A stretch of 64,000 nucleotides of DNA from Polyangium sp. 6x1. Its GTDB lineage: Bacteria > Myxococcota_A > Polyangia > Polyangiales > Polyangiaceae. Below the pieces are notes generated by a model. It did no database searches. It saw nothing but the letters and a program-made list of their open reading frames with translations, and had not been told where the DNA came from. Both the position numbers and the translations under genes were made by a program. This document shows positions 34,509 through 41,824 of this stretch, one piece after another; position 1 is the stretch's first letter, and each line of letters starts with the position of its first letter. Location of the stretch: assembly GCF_029946515.1 (NCBI RefSeq), contig NZ_JARZHH010000064.1:1-64000 (forward strand). The letters are read 5' to 3'.

Positions 34509-35048
34509 ATGAACGCTCTGCTTGCGCTGCTCCTGCTCCCCACGGTCCTCTTCCCTTCTCCGCTGCCGGGCGCGCCGGCCGCAAAGCCTGGCAAACCCGC
34601 GGACGAGGTCGCCTCGCTCATCCGCGTCGACAAGAGCGATCACCGCCTCGACCTCATCGCCCAGGGCGGCCGCGTGCTCAAGACGTACAAGGTCGCGATC
34701 GGCAGCGGCGGCGCCGGCCCCAAGCGTTTCGAGGGCGACAAGGTCACGCCCGTCGGCACCTACCACGTGAAGGGCCGCTTCAAGGGCCTGTTCCACCAGT
34801 TCCTGAACGTGACGTATCCAAACGACGAGGACCGCGCGCGGTTCGCCGATCTCAAGCGCCGCGGCGAGGTCCCGCCCGGCCGCACCGTCGGCTTTGGCAT
34901 CGGCATCCACGGCGTCGGTCAGCGCGACTGGAACGGCGTGCACAAGCAATCGGACTGGACGCACGGCTGCATCGCGCTCGACGACGCCGAAATCGACGAG
35001 CTCTCCCGCCTCGTCCCCGACGACACCACGCTCATCATCACCGACTGA
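34509..35048 (+). CDS. L,D-transpeptidase (YkuD family), secreted
   Basis: A 179-residue protein with an N-terminal signal peptide (LLALLLLPTVLFPSPLPGAPA) and a single YkuD catalytic domain. The His is in GIGIHGVGQ, the catalytic Cys in DWTHGCIAL (family form HGC, with Thr in place of the usual Ser before it). VDKSDHRLDLIAQGGRVLKTYKVAIG is the usual opening strand pair. Such enzymes make 3-3 peptidoglycan cross-links or attach proteins to peptidoglycan in the periplasm. The ATG at 34509 starts the signal peptide. Confidence 0.9.
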   Translation: MNALLALLLLPTVLFPSPLPGAPAAKPGKPADEVASLIRVDKSDHRLDLIAQGGRVLKTYKVAIGSGGAGPKRFEGDKVTPVGTYHVKGRFKGLFHQFLNVTYPNDEDRARFADLKRRGEVPPGRTVGFGIGIHGVGQRDWNGVHKQSDWTHGCIALDDAEIDELSRLVPDDTTLIITD

Positions 35049-35095
35049 TTCCTGTTGAGGGGTCCGGGCGCGGGCTGTATGGTCCGGACGAACGG

Positions 35096-35596
35096 ATGAC
35101 GACGGAGAAGCATTACTGGCTCGTCAAGAGCGAGCCTTACAAATACTCGTTCGCCCAGCTCCTCGCCGACAAGCGGGCCGTCTGGGACGGCGTGCGCAAC
35201 TACGAGGCCCGGAACAACCTGCGCGCCATGAAGAAGGGCGATCTCCTGCTCTTCTATCACTCGAACGAGGGCAAAGCCGTCGTCGGGATCGCCCGCGTCG
35301 CCCGCGAGGCCTACCCAGACCCCACCGCCGCAGGCGAAGACTGGAGCGCCATCGACGTCGAGCCCGTCGTCGCGCTCAAGGCCCACGTCGAGCTCGACGT
35401 CATCAAAAGCGACCCGTCCCTGACCGACATCGCCCTGCTCAAGCGCTCGCGTCTCAGCGTCGTCCCCGTCTCCAAAGAGCACTTCGACCACGTGCTCACG
35501 CTCGGAAAAACAAAGCTCTCGGTCGAAGGGCAGCGGCCCCGCACGCGCAAGCCGAGCGCCGCCCCCGCCCCCGCAAAGAAAACGCGCCGGACTTGA
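35096..35596 (+). CDS. EVE-domain protein
   Basis: A 166-residue single-domain EVE (PUA-like) protein. Signatures: HYWLVKSEPYKYSFAQL at the N-terminus, VWDGVRNYEARNNLRAMKKGDLLLFYHSN, and VVGIARVAREAYPDPTA. EVE domains bind modified nucleobases in DNA or RNA; cellular single-domain members are of uncertain role. The C-terminal 25 residues are a basic Pro/Ala tail. The ATG at 35096 matches the usual start of the family. It lies 47 bp after the transpeptidase. Confidence 0.92.
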   Translation: MTTEKHYWLVKSEPYKYSFAQLLADKRAVWDGVRNYEARNNLRAMKKGDLLLFYHSNEGKAVVGIARVAREAYPDPTAAGEDWSAIDVEPVVALKAHVELDVIKSDPSLTDIALLKRSRLSVVPVSKEHFDHVLTLGKTKLSVEGQRPRTRKPSAAPAPAKKTRRT

Positions 35597-35629
35597 CGAA
35601 AGCCCCCACCCGGGGCGACGCTGCGCGCC

Positions 35630-36394
35630 GTGATCCGCCCCAGCCTGCGCCCGCGCTCCGCGTTCGCCGTCGCCGCACTCCTCGCGGCCTCCCTCGCCGC
35701 TTGCTCCAACACCCAGGTCCCTTCCACCCTCACGGGTGAACCCGTCTGCGCCGATTTCACGCTCGGCGGGGCGACCAACAAGATGCGCGGCGGCCTGCGC
35801 CAGCCCGTCCGGGTCACGGTCCTCGACGACGACGAGAAAGTCGCGCACGCCCTCATCCTGGGCAAGCGCGCCGAAGGCGATCCCGGCGTGCGGCTCGTCC
35901 TGCCGGACAAGGATGCCGAGTACAAGGTCGAGTGGTCGCAGTGCAGCAACGAGCGCGCCTCCGTGCCACTCCGCGCAGGCAAGACGCCCGAGCGTGAGCT
36001 GACGACCTACGAGTGCGGCGAGGCCAAAGCCTACAAAACCGAGACGCTCATCACGAAAAAGGGCGATCGCGCCTCGCACACGCTCACCTTCCAGCCCCCG
36101 CCGAACCCGTCCTGCTGGACAGACGAGCGCCCCGCCGAAGAGCCCCCGAAGCCCGCCCCCGAAGCCGCCCCGCCCCCCGAGCCAGCCGACGCAGGCGCCG
36201 AAGACGCCGCAACGGACGCCGCCCCAGCCGACGCAGGCGACGCCGGCACGGACGCAGGAGCCGCGAAGCCCCCGGAGAAACCGGCCGACGGCACGAAGGA
36301 CAAACCGACCGAAGCGCCAAAGACCGAAGCGCCCAAGCCCGCGCCTCTAGGCCCGAAGCCGCCCGAGGGCCCGAAGCCCGCGGCGACGCAGTAG
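35630..36394 (+). CDS. Lipoprotein with Pro/Ala/Asp-rich C-terminal tail
   Basis: A 254-residue predicted lipoprotein of unknown function. GTG start at 35630, basic N-terminus, hydrophobic stretch and lipobox LAAC near residue 25. Residues 30-160 form a small beta-rich domain with paired Cys (VCADF, SQCSN, YECGE, PSCWTD). The last ~90 residues are Pro/Ala/Asp/Lys low-complexity. It lies 33 bp after the EVE gene, and a hairpin repeat begins about 20 bp after its stop codon. Confidence 0.75.
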   Translation: MIRPSLRPRSAFAVAALLAASLAACSNTQVPSTLTGEPVCADFTLGGATNKMRGGLRQPVRVTVLDDDEKVAHALILGKRAEGDPGVRLVLPDKDAEYKVEWSQCSNERASVPLRAGKTPERELTTYECGEAKAYKTETLITKKGDRASHTLTFQPPPNPSCWTDERPAEEPPKPAPEAAPPPEPADAGAEDAATDAAPADAGDAGTDAGAAKPPEKPADGTKDKPTEAPKTEAPKPAPLGPKPPEGPKPAATQ

Positions 36395-36414
36395 TACAGA
36401 TTTCGTCGGGAGGC

Positions 36415-36730
36415 CGTTTCGCTGGGGCGTTGCCCCAGGCCCCACCAGGAGCTATCCGCTCCTGGACCTGGACCAGCGCAAGCGCTGGACTCGGGGTCGA
36501 TGAACTGCGCGATGCGCAGTTCATCGAACGGGCCGATTCAAGACTGCAGGCGATCCTGCCAAGCAAGACGGCAGCGTTGACGGTTCGACCGGCAAGGCGG
36601 TATCACCACCGGCCTGTGGGAAGAACTGCGCATCGCGCAGTTCTTCCCCCTGAGGTCCAGGGCTGGCCCTGGTTCGGGTCGAGGGGCGAACAGCCCCCGC
36701 GGGGCCCGGGGCAGCGCCCCGGCGCGGCGG
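36415..36730. repeat. Composite hairpin repeat, copy 3 (complete, inverted orientation)
   Basis: Fills the 347-bp gap between the lipoprotein and desaturase 3' ends. Read left to right it is the reverse of copies 2 and 5. First comes the arm with GCTGGGG and CCAGCGC stems, ending in GATGAACTGCGC with loop GAT (around 36499-36528). A linker follows, then the arm opening with GGGAAGAACTGCGC (around 36617) and closing with GCCCCGGCGC. The same four-hairpin order is kept on each side. Confidence 0.93.
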
Positions 36731-36741
36731 CTCCCAGCAGC

Positions 36742-37611
36742 TCAGCCTCGGCCTGGCGGCGGCGTGATCGGCAAGCTCGGTTGAAGCTTTGCTGGATTGA
36801 ACATGCCTGCGCGCTTGTGGTGGTTTGCGTGCATGTAAATGCCGAACCACAGCCAGTTGCCGATTTTGTAATAGCCGTGGTCGAGGTTCACCGGCTTGAA
36901 GTCGCTGTTCGGCGAGAATGCGTTGTGCGTCGACCAGTTGAAGTGCACGAGGTGGAAGAAGCCTACGAGCGACGACGGGATGAACAGGAAGAGGAATCCC
37001 ACCTTCCCGAGGAACAGGTACCACGTCGCGATCAGGAGCAGGTTCGTCCCGTAACTCACGTACGCCCGCAGCCGCTCGTATCGACGGTTCTCGGGCGTGT
37101 CGCCGTACAGATCGAAATAGATCTGCTGGAGCTGATGCTCCACGTTTACGATCGTAGCGAACAGAAACTTGAAGTAGCTCGGGAGCACCGGGTGCGGGTC
37201 CTTTGCCACGTCGTCCGAGTACCGGTGGTGCCGCTGGTGGATCACTTCCCATGATGCGAACCGGGTCAGCACCACCATCCCGCAGAGCTCGCCCACGATC
37301 CGGTTGATCGGGCGTGGGAAGTTGTTGTGGGTCGCGTTGTGGATGAAGACGCTGCACAGGATCTGCAGGTGGCAGGCCAGCGGCAGCACCATCCACAGGC
37401 GATCGTCCCAGGTCGGCACGAGCCCGCGGAAGCCTGTCGTCACCATGAGCGCGACCAGCGCGCCGCACAGGACGAGGTAAAAACCGTCGTACCACAGGTA
37501 AAAATAGCGGTTTCGACGGAGTTGCGTGAAGGGTAAGGAGGTAAGGGTCGAGGCGATGGCAGTCACGGCGTTCTTCCGTCTCGGATAATACAAATCCGTC
37601 CGTTCGTCCAT
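36742..37611 (-). CDS. Membrane fatty acid desaturase
   Basis: A 289-residue diiron membrane desaturase/hydroxylase. The three His boxes are HNATHN, HQRHH and HANHH, spaced among about four membrane helices (for example FYLVLCGALVALMVTT, LFLFIPSSLVGFF). It inserts a double bond or hydroxyl in an acyl chain using O2. The ATG at 37611 faces the second desaturase gene. Two divergent desaturases flanking a type III PKS operon suggest lipid-chain tailoring, but a general membrane-lipid role is equally possible. Confidence 0.88.
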   Translation of the reverse strand: MDERTDLYYPRRKNAVTAIASTLTSLPFTQLRRNRYFYLWYDGFYLVLCGALVALMVTTGFRGLVPTWDDRLWMVLPLACHLQILCSVFIHNATHNNFPRPINRIVGELCGMVVLTRFASWEVIHQRHHRYSDDVAKDPHPVLPSYFKFLFATIVNVEHQLQQIYFDLYGDTPENRRYERLRAYVSYGTNLLLIATWYLFLGKVGFLFLFIPSSLVGFFHLVHFNWSTHNAFSPNSDFKPVNLDHGYYKIGNWLWFGIYMHANHHKRAGMFNPAKLQPSLPITPPPGRG

Positions 37612-37651
37612 GATTGTCGACCGGCCTGGACGGATGGTAGAAGGCGGAGCC

Positions 37652-38602
37652 GTGTCCTCTTCGCTTCCTGTCCGAGGGCCTTGGCTGGTGAAGCACCTGG
37701 CTGAATGGCGGCAGATCGGCATCGTGGCGGCCTACATGGGCGTCCTTGCCTCGATGGTCTTCGTGCCGTCTTGCCGGAACGTCTTCTTCCTCGCCGCGGC
37801 CTGTTATCTGAGCTTCCTCAACACGGTGGTCATCCACAACCACCTGCACCAGGGCATCTTTCAGAGCCGCCGGCTCAACATGCTCTTCCGCGTCGTGCTG
37901 AGCTTCGGCGCGCTCTACCCGGCGTCTGCGAACATCCCCTCGCACAACCTCGTGCACCACCACTTCGAGGACGACGGCAAGCCTGACTGGGCTGCGCCGA
38001 GCCACGTCTCGTTTCGGTGGAACCTGCTCAACCTGATCCACTTCCCCAACGTCGCCGGCCCGAACACCTTTGCCGGCGTCTCGCGCTGGGCCCGCATCAA
38101 GGGCCGCGAGGACTTCGTGCGGCAGTACCTCGTCGAGCAGGTCGTTGCGTTTGGCCTGACCGGCGCGCTGCTCGTCTACGACGTCTGGACGACGCTCTTC
38201 TTCGTCCTCGTCCCGCAGCTCTATGGCGCTCGCTGCATCCTGCGCATCAACCTCATCCAGCACGATCGCTGCGACACCACGAGCGAATGGAACCACTCGC
38301 GGAACTTCGTCGGTCGCGCCTTCAACTGGGTGATGTGCAACAACGGCTACCACACCATCCACCACAATCGCGCCGGCTTGCACTGGTCCGCGCTCGCCGA
38401 CGCGCACCAGCGCGAGGTCGTCCCCCGCGTCGATCCGAGCCTCGACGAGCCGAGCATGGTCCTCTACTTGCTCCGCACCTACCTGTTCCGCCCCTCGCGC
38501 CCGCGGATGCGCGACGTCGCCAAGGCCGAGGCGGAGAGCCCGCAGATCGAGCTGGCCCCGCGGGAGGTTCGCCGCGCCGAGGCCGAAGCCGCGAGCGCAT
38601 GA
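37652..38602 (+). CDS. Membrane fatty acid desaturase
   Basis: A 316-residue diiron desaturase with His boxes HNHLHQ, HNLVHHH and HTIHHN plus hydrophobic helices. It differs clearly from the divergent neighbour. The start is chosen at GTG 37652, which has a near-perfect AAGGCGGAG site three bases upstream. ATG 37634 or ATG 37610 would extend it by 6 or 14 residues; the last would overlap the neighbour's start codon. It ends 1 nt before the next gene and so heads the PKS operon. The substrate is likely an acyl chain destined for, or derived from, the type III PKS product. Confidence 0.87.
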   Translation: MSSSLPVRGPWLVKHLAEWRQIGIVAAYMGVLASMVFVPSCRNVFFLAAACYLSFLNTVVIHNHLHQGIFQSRRLNMLFRVVLSFGALYPASANIPSHNLVHHHFEDDGKPDWAAPSHVSFRWNLLNLIHFPNVAGPNTFAGVSRWARIKGREDFVRQYLVEQVVAFGLTGALLVYDVWTTLFFVLVPQLYGARCILRINLIQHDRCDTTSEWNHSRNFVGRAFNWVMCNNGYHTIHHNRAGLHWSALADAHQREVVPRVDPSLDEPSMVLYLLRTYLFRPSRPRMRDVAKAEAESPQIELAPREVRRAEAEAASA

Positions 38603-38603
38603 C

Positions 38604-39458
38604 GTGATCACGAAACCCCTGCCCTACGAGCTCATGGGCCTCTTCGTCCTCGGGGTCCTCTGGGTGAACACGCTGCTCGTCGTCGCCGCGGCGTACAAAG
38701 AGATCGCGGCCCTCTCCGCGTTCGCGCGCCGCCTCGTCCCCCTCGGCGCGAACAGCGATGGCACGGGGCTCTTGATCGGCCGCGTGACGCGCGGCGACGG
38801 CGACGGCCGGTCCCTCGCGGCGCACGTCGTCCCGCAGGTCGGCAGGCTCGCGCGGGGGGACGAGCCCGTCGTGTTGTTCGAGGATCGACCCGCGGAGGGA
38901 GCGTCGTTCGGCGGGGCGATCGAAGCGGAGGGACGCACGATCGAGATCCCGCCGCTCACGGGCCCCGGCGTCGAGGTCTGGCACGGCCCGGACGCGCTCT
39001 CGGCCGCTGCCGCGTGCCCCTCGCCCGAGGCCTTCGACGCAGCCCTGCCCGACGCCAAAAAGGCCCGCGGCTTTTCTCGCAAGGTCACGGCGACCATCCC
39101 CGAAGGCCAGATCCTCTACGCGTTCGGCGCCCTCCGCAAGGACGGCGCGACGCCGCGCCTCGCGCCTGCCGAGGACGGCACGCTCCTCCTCTCGACGATC
39201 GATCCACGATCCTTTTGTGCTCAAAAGGCCCGCCTCGGCTGGCTCTTCCTCGCCGGGGTCCTCGCGCTCGCCGCGGGCGTGACGGCGCTCGCCCTGCACG
39301 AGCCTCTCGTGTCGACGACGAGCAAGCTCGGTGGCGCGCTCGGCCTCGCGTTTTTCTTGCTCGTGCAGCCCGCCGGGACCGGCCTCCGCGATGCCCTCGC
39401 GCGCCCGAGCGCCGCGGCCTTGCGCGGCGAATGGCGCCGCCCCGGACGCCGCGGCTGA
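38604..39458 (+). CDS. Membrane protein of unknown function (GIDE-like build)
   Basis: A 284-residue protein with a GTG start. It has an N-terminal membrane helix (LMGLFVLGVLWVNTLLVVAAAY), a soluble middle of about 180 residues with a beta-rich segment ending ATIPEGQILYAFGALRKDG, and two C-terminal helices (LGWLFLAGVLALAAGVTALAL and LGGALGLAFFLLVQP). The middle resembles GIDE-type membrane domains only loosely. It lies between the desaturase and the type III PKS on one transcript. Confidence 0.65.
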   Translation: MITKPLPYELMGLFVLGVLWVNTLLVVAAAYKEIAALSAFARRLVPLGANSDGTGLLIGRVTRGDGDGRSLAAHVVPQVGRLARGDEPVVLFEDRPAEGASFGGAIEAEGRTIEIPPLTGPGVEVWHGPDALSAAAACPSPEAFDAALPDAKKARGFSRKVTATIPEGQILYAFGALRKDGATPRLAPAEDGTLLLSTIDPRSFCAQKARLGWLFLAGVLALAAGVTALALHEPLVSTTSKLGGALGLAFFLLVQPAGTGLRDALARPSAAALRGEWRRPGRRG

Positions 39459-39519
39459 TCCGTGCGCCCCCTGCCCACGCGCCTCCCGCGCACGAAATTT
39501 GCCGCTGTCGCCTGCTCGA

Positions 39520-40605
39520 ATGGCGATCATCGAACAGACGTGGACGTTCTTTCCGGGGCGCTCGTACAGCCAGAACGAGCTCTCCGAGGCGCTCCCCCGG
39601 TGGCTCGATGGACGCGCCCTCGGGCTCGCCCGACAGCTCTTTCGGCGGAGCGCCGTCGAGAAGCGCAGCCTGGTCATCACCCCGGAGGAGCTGCTCTCCG
39701 TGGGCCGCTCGTTCGCCGCGAAAAACGAACTCTACCGCACCACCGTCCGTGACGCCTGCGGCGCGCTCTCGCGGCGCATCGCCGAGGGGACGACCGAGGA
39801 CGAGCGCGAGAGCATCGACCTCGTCATCACGGCGTCTTGCACGGGATTCCAGATTCCTGCGATGGACGCGACGCTCGTCGCGGCGCTCTCGCTCTCGCCG
39901 AACGTCCGCCGCATCAACCTCACGCAGCACGGCTGCGCGGGCGGCGCCGCGGCGCTCGCGATCGCGCACGAATGGCTCGCCGGCCACCCGCATGCCCGCG
40001 CCCTCGTCGTGTGCGTCGAGCTCTGCTCGCTCACGTTCTTGCCCGAGGATCGGAGCGAGGAAAACCTGGTATCCGCGGCGATCTTCGGCGATGGCGCCGC
40101 CGCCGTCGTCCTCGCGGGCGAGCGGGCCGAGCGGCAGAACCCGCGGGCGCCGTCGCTCCGGGTCCGCGACACCTTCCGCGAGCTCTTCGCGTGCACCGAG
40201 CACTTCATGGGGTTCGAGGTCCGCGACGAGGGCCTCAAGATCAAGCTCTCGCGCGACGTCGTCGCCTTCGCCGAACGCTCCTTGCCGGACCTCTTCTCGC
40301 GGGCGCTCCGGCGGTTCGACGTCTCCGATCCGAGCCGCCTCTCGTTCGGCGCGGTGCACCCCGGCGGCAGGCGCGTGCTCGAGGCGCTCGAGGATCACGC
40401 GCGTTTTCCGAAGAGCGTCACGCGCACGAGCTGGGACACGCTCGCGCGGCACGGCAACATGTCCTCGGTCACGGTGCTCGTCGCGCTCGATCAGCTCCTG
40501 CACGAGCCCGCGCCGCTCGGGCCGGGCGCGCTTGGCCTCGTCACGGCGTTCGGCCCTGGGTTCTGCGCGGAGATCGGCCTCCTGGAGACCACCGCCGGCC
40601 GATGA
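39520..40605 (+). CDS. Type III polyketide synthase
   Basis: A 361-residue chalcone/stilbene-synthase-type homodimeric ketosynthase that condenses an acyl-CoA starter with malonyl-CoA. The catalytic triad is visible: Cys in QHGCAGGAAAL, His in GAVHPGGRR, Asn in HGNMSSVTVL; the C-terminal GPG loop is FGPGFCAE. Bacterial members next to desaturases and FAD oxidoreductases usually make alkyl-resorcinols or alkyl-pyrones from fatty starters. The ATG at 39520 fits the family N-terminus. It overlaps the oxidoreductase gene by 4 bp. Confidence 0.95.
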   Translation: MAIIEQTWTFFPGRSYSQNELSEALPRWLDGRALGLARQLFRRSAVEKRSLVITPEELLSVGRSFAAKNELYRTTVRDACGALSRRIAEGTTEDERESIDLVITASCTGFQIPAMDATLVAALSLSPNVRRINLTQHGCAGGAAALAIAHEWLAGHPHARALVVCVELCSLTFLPEDRSEENLVSAAIFGDGAAAVVLAGERAERQNPRAPSLRVRDTFRELFACTEHFMGFEVRDEGLKIKLSRDVVAFAERSLPDLFSRALRRFDVSDPSRLSFGAVHPGGRRVLEALEDHARFPKSVTRTSWDTLARHGNMSSVTVLVALDQLLHEPAPLGPGALGLVTAFGPGFCAEIGLLETTAGR

Positions 40606-41708
40606 CCGAACGAGGTCCCCTCGGCGTCGTCGGAGGAGGGCTCGCGGGCCTCGCTGCGGCCATCACGGCGGCCCAGCGCGGCCGCGAGGTCGTCGTCTGG
40701 GAGAGCGGCGCGATCGGACGCGACAAGGTCTGTGGCGAGTTCCTCTCGCCCGAGGCCGAAGACGATCTCGACGCCCTCGGCTGCGGCGACCTCGGCGCCG
40801 CGCTCTCGCCCGCGCGGCTCCGCACCGTGGCCCTCTTCGGCGCCGGCGGCGCGCGCCTCGATCTCGCGCTCCCGGGCCGCCCGGCGCTCGGCGTCACGCG
40901 CGCGGCCCTCGAGGCCTTCCTCGCCCGCCGCGCGCGGGACGCGGGCGCGACCGTCCTCGAACGCGCGCCCGTCCGCGCGATCGCCCCGCGGCCGCCCGGC
41001 GCGCTCGAAATCCAGAGCCCGGCCGGCGCGCGCGCCGTCGCGGGCCTCGTGCTGTCCATGGGCAAACGCTCCACGCTCGACGCCCCGCTCGATTTGCCGC
41101 GCGCGCGGGCCGAGCGCCCGAGCTTCGTCGCCCTCAAGGCCTACTGCGCGCCCGCGCGCCTCGAAGCCGACGTCGAGCTCTACCTCGTGCCGGGCGGGTA
41201 CGTCGGCGTGAACCCCGTCGAGGATGGCCGCATCGGCGTTTGCGCCCTCCTCGCCGACGACGCGCGCCCTGTGTGGTCCACCCTCGAAGACCACGCGGCG
41301 CGCCACCCGGCGCTCGAAAGGCGCCTCGCCGCCCTCGGCGCGCCCTCGGAAAAACCCCGCGGCCTCGCTCGCTTCGGGTTCGGCGCGCAGGCCGTCGCGC
41401 GCGCCTGCCCCACGACGGGCGTCCCCTTGCTCTTTGCTGGCGACGCGGCGCGCCTCGTCCCCTCGTTCACGGGCGACGGCATGGCCATCGCGCTCCAGAG
41501 CGGCCGCCTCGCCTCCCTCGCGAGCTTCGCGCCCGACCCGATCCACGCCTACCGCCGCGCCTTCTCGCGCGCCTTCTCGGCTCGCTTCCGGGCCGCCGGC
41601 GCGCTCCACGGCCTCTTCCTCCGCCCGCCCTTGTTCGAACTGCTCGCGCCGCTCGTGGGTCGCGCGCCGCGCCTCGTCGACATGCTGTACCGCGCCACAC
41701 GCGGATGA
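40602..41708 (+). CDS. FAD-dependent oxidoreductase (geranylgeranyl-reductase/monooxygenase-like)
   Basis: A 368-residue flavoprotein. The N-terminal dinucleotide fold is VVGGGLAGLAAAITAAQRG; the DKVCGEFLSPEA block is typical of the geranylgeranyl-reductase-like subgroup; the second FAD motif is FAGDAARLVPSFTGDGMAIALQSG. It is coupled to the type III PKS through an ATGA overlap and to the next 39-residue ORF through another. It likely oxidises or reduces the polyketide ring or alkyl chain. Confidence 0.9.
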   Translation: MTERGPLGVVGGGLAGLAAAITAAQRGREVVVWESGAIGRDKVCGEFLSPEAEDDLDALGCGDLGAALSPARLRTVALFGAGGARLDLALPGRPALGVTRAALEAFLARRARDAGATVLERAPVRAIAPRPPGALEIQSPAGARAVAGLVLSMGKRSTLDAPLDLPRARAERPSFVALKAYCAPARLEADVELYLVPGGYVGVNPVEDGRIGVCALLADDARPVWSTLEDHAARHPALERRLAALGAPSEKPRGLARFGFGAQAVARACPTTGVPLLFAGDAARLVPSFTGDGMAIALQSGRLASLASFAPDPIHAYRRAFSRAFSARFRAAGALHGLFLRPPLFELLAPLVGRAPRLVDMLYRATRG

Positions 41709-41824
41709 GCCTGCGCGAAGCCCTTTTTCGCGACGCCGCGCGCGGGTTTGGGGGTGAGGATCCGCCTGTTTTGCACTATACCGGCGCCCCCACCATTCCC
41801 TTGCTCCTCCGAGGTTTGCCCTGA
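41705..41824 (+). CDS. 39-residue ORF coupled between oxidoreductase and exporter
   Basis: A tiny ORF (MSLREALFRDAARGFGG...) with an ATGA overlap at its start and its TGA inside a CTGA overlap at its end. It is too short for any known tailoring enzyme. It could be a real micropeptide, a coupling ORF that brings ribosomes to the exporter start, or the remnant of a deleted gene such as the methyltransferase often found after type III PKS oxidoreductases. I recognise no motif. Confidence 0.45.
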   Translation: MSLREALFRDAARGFGGEDPPVLHYTGAPTIPLLLRGLP

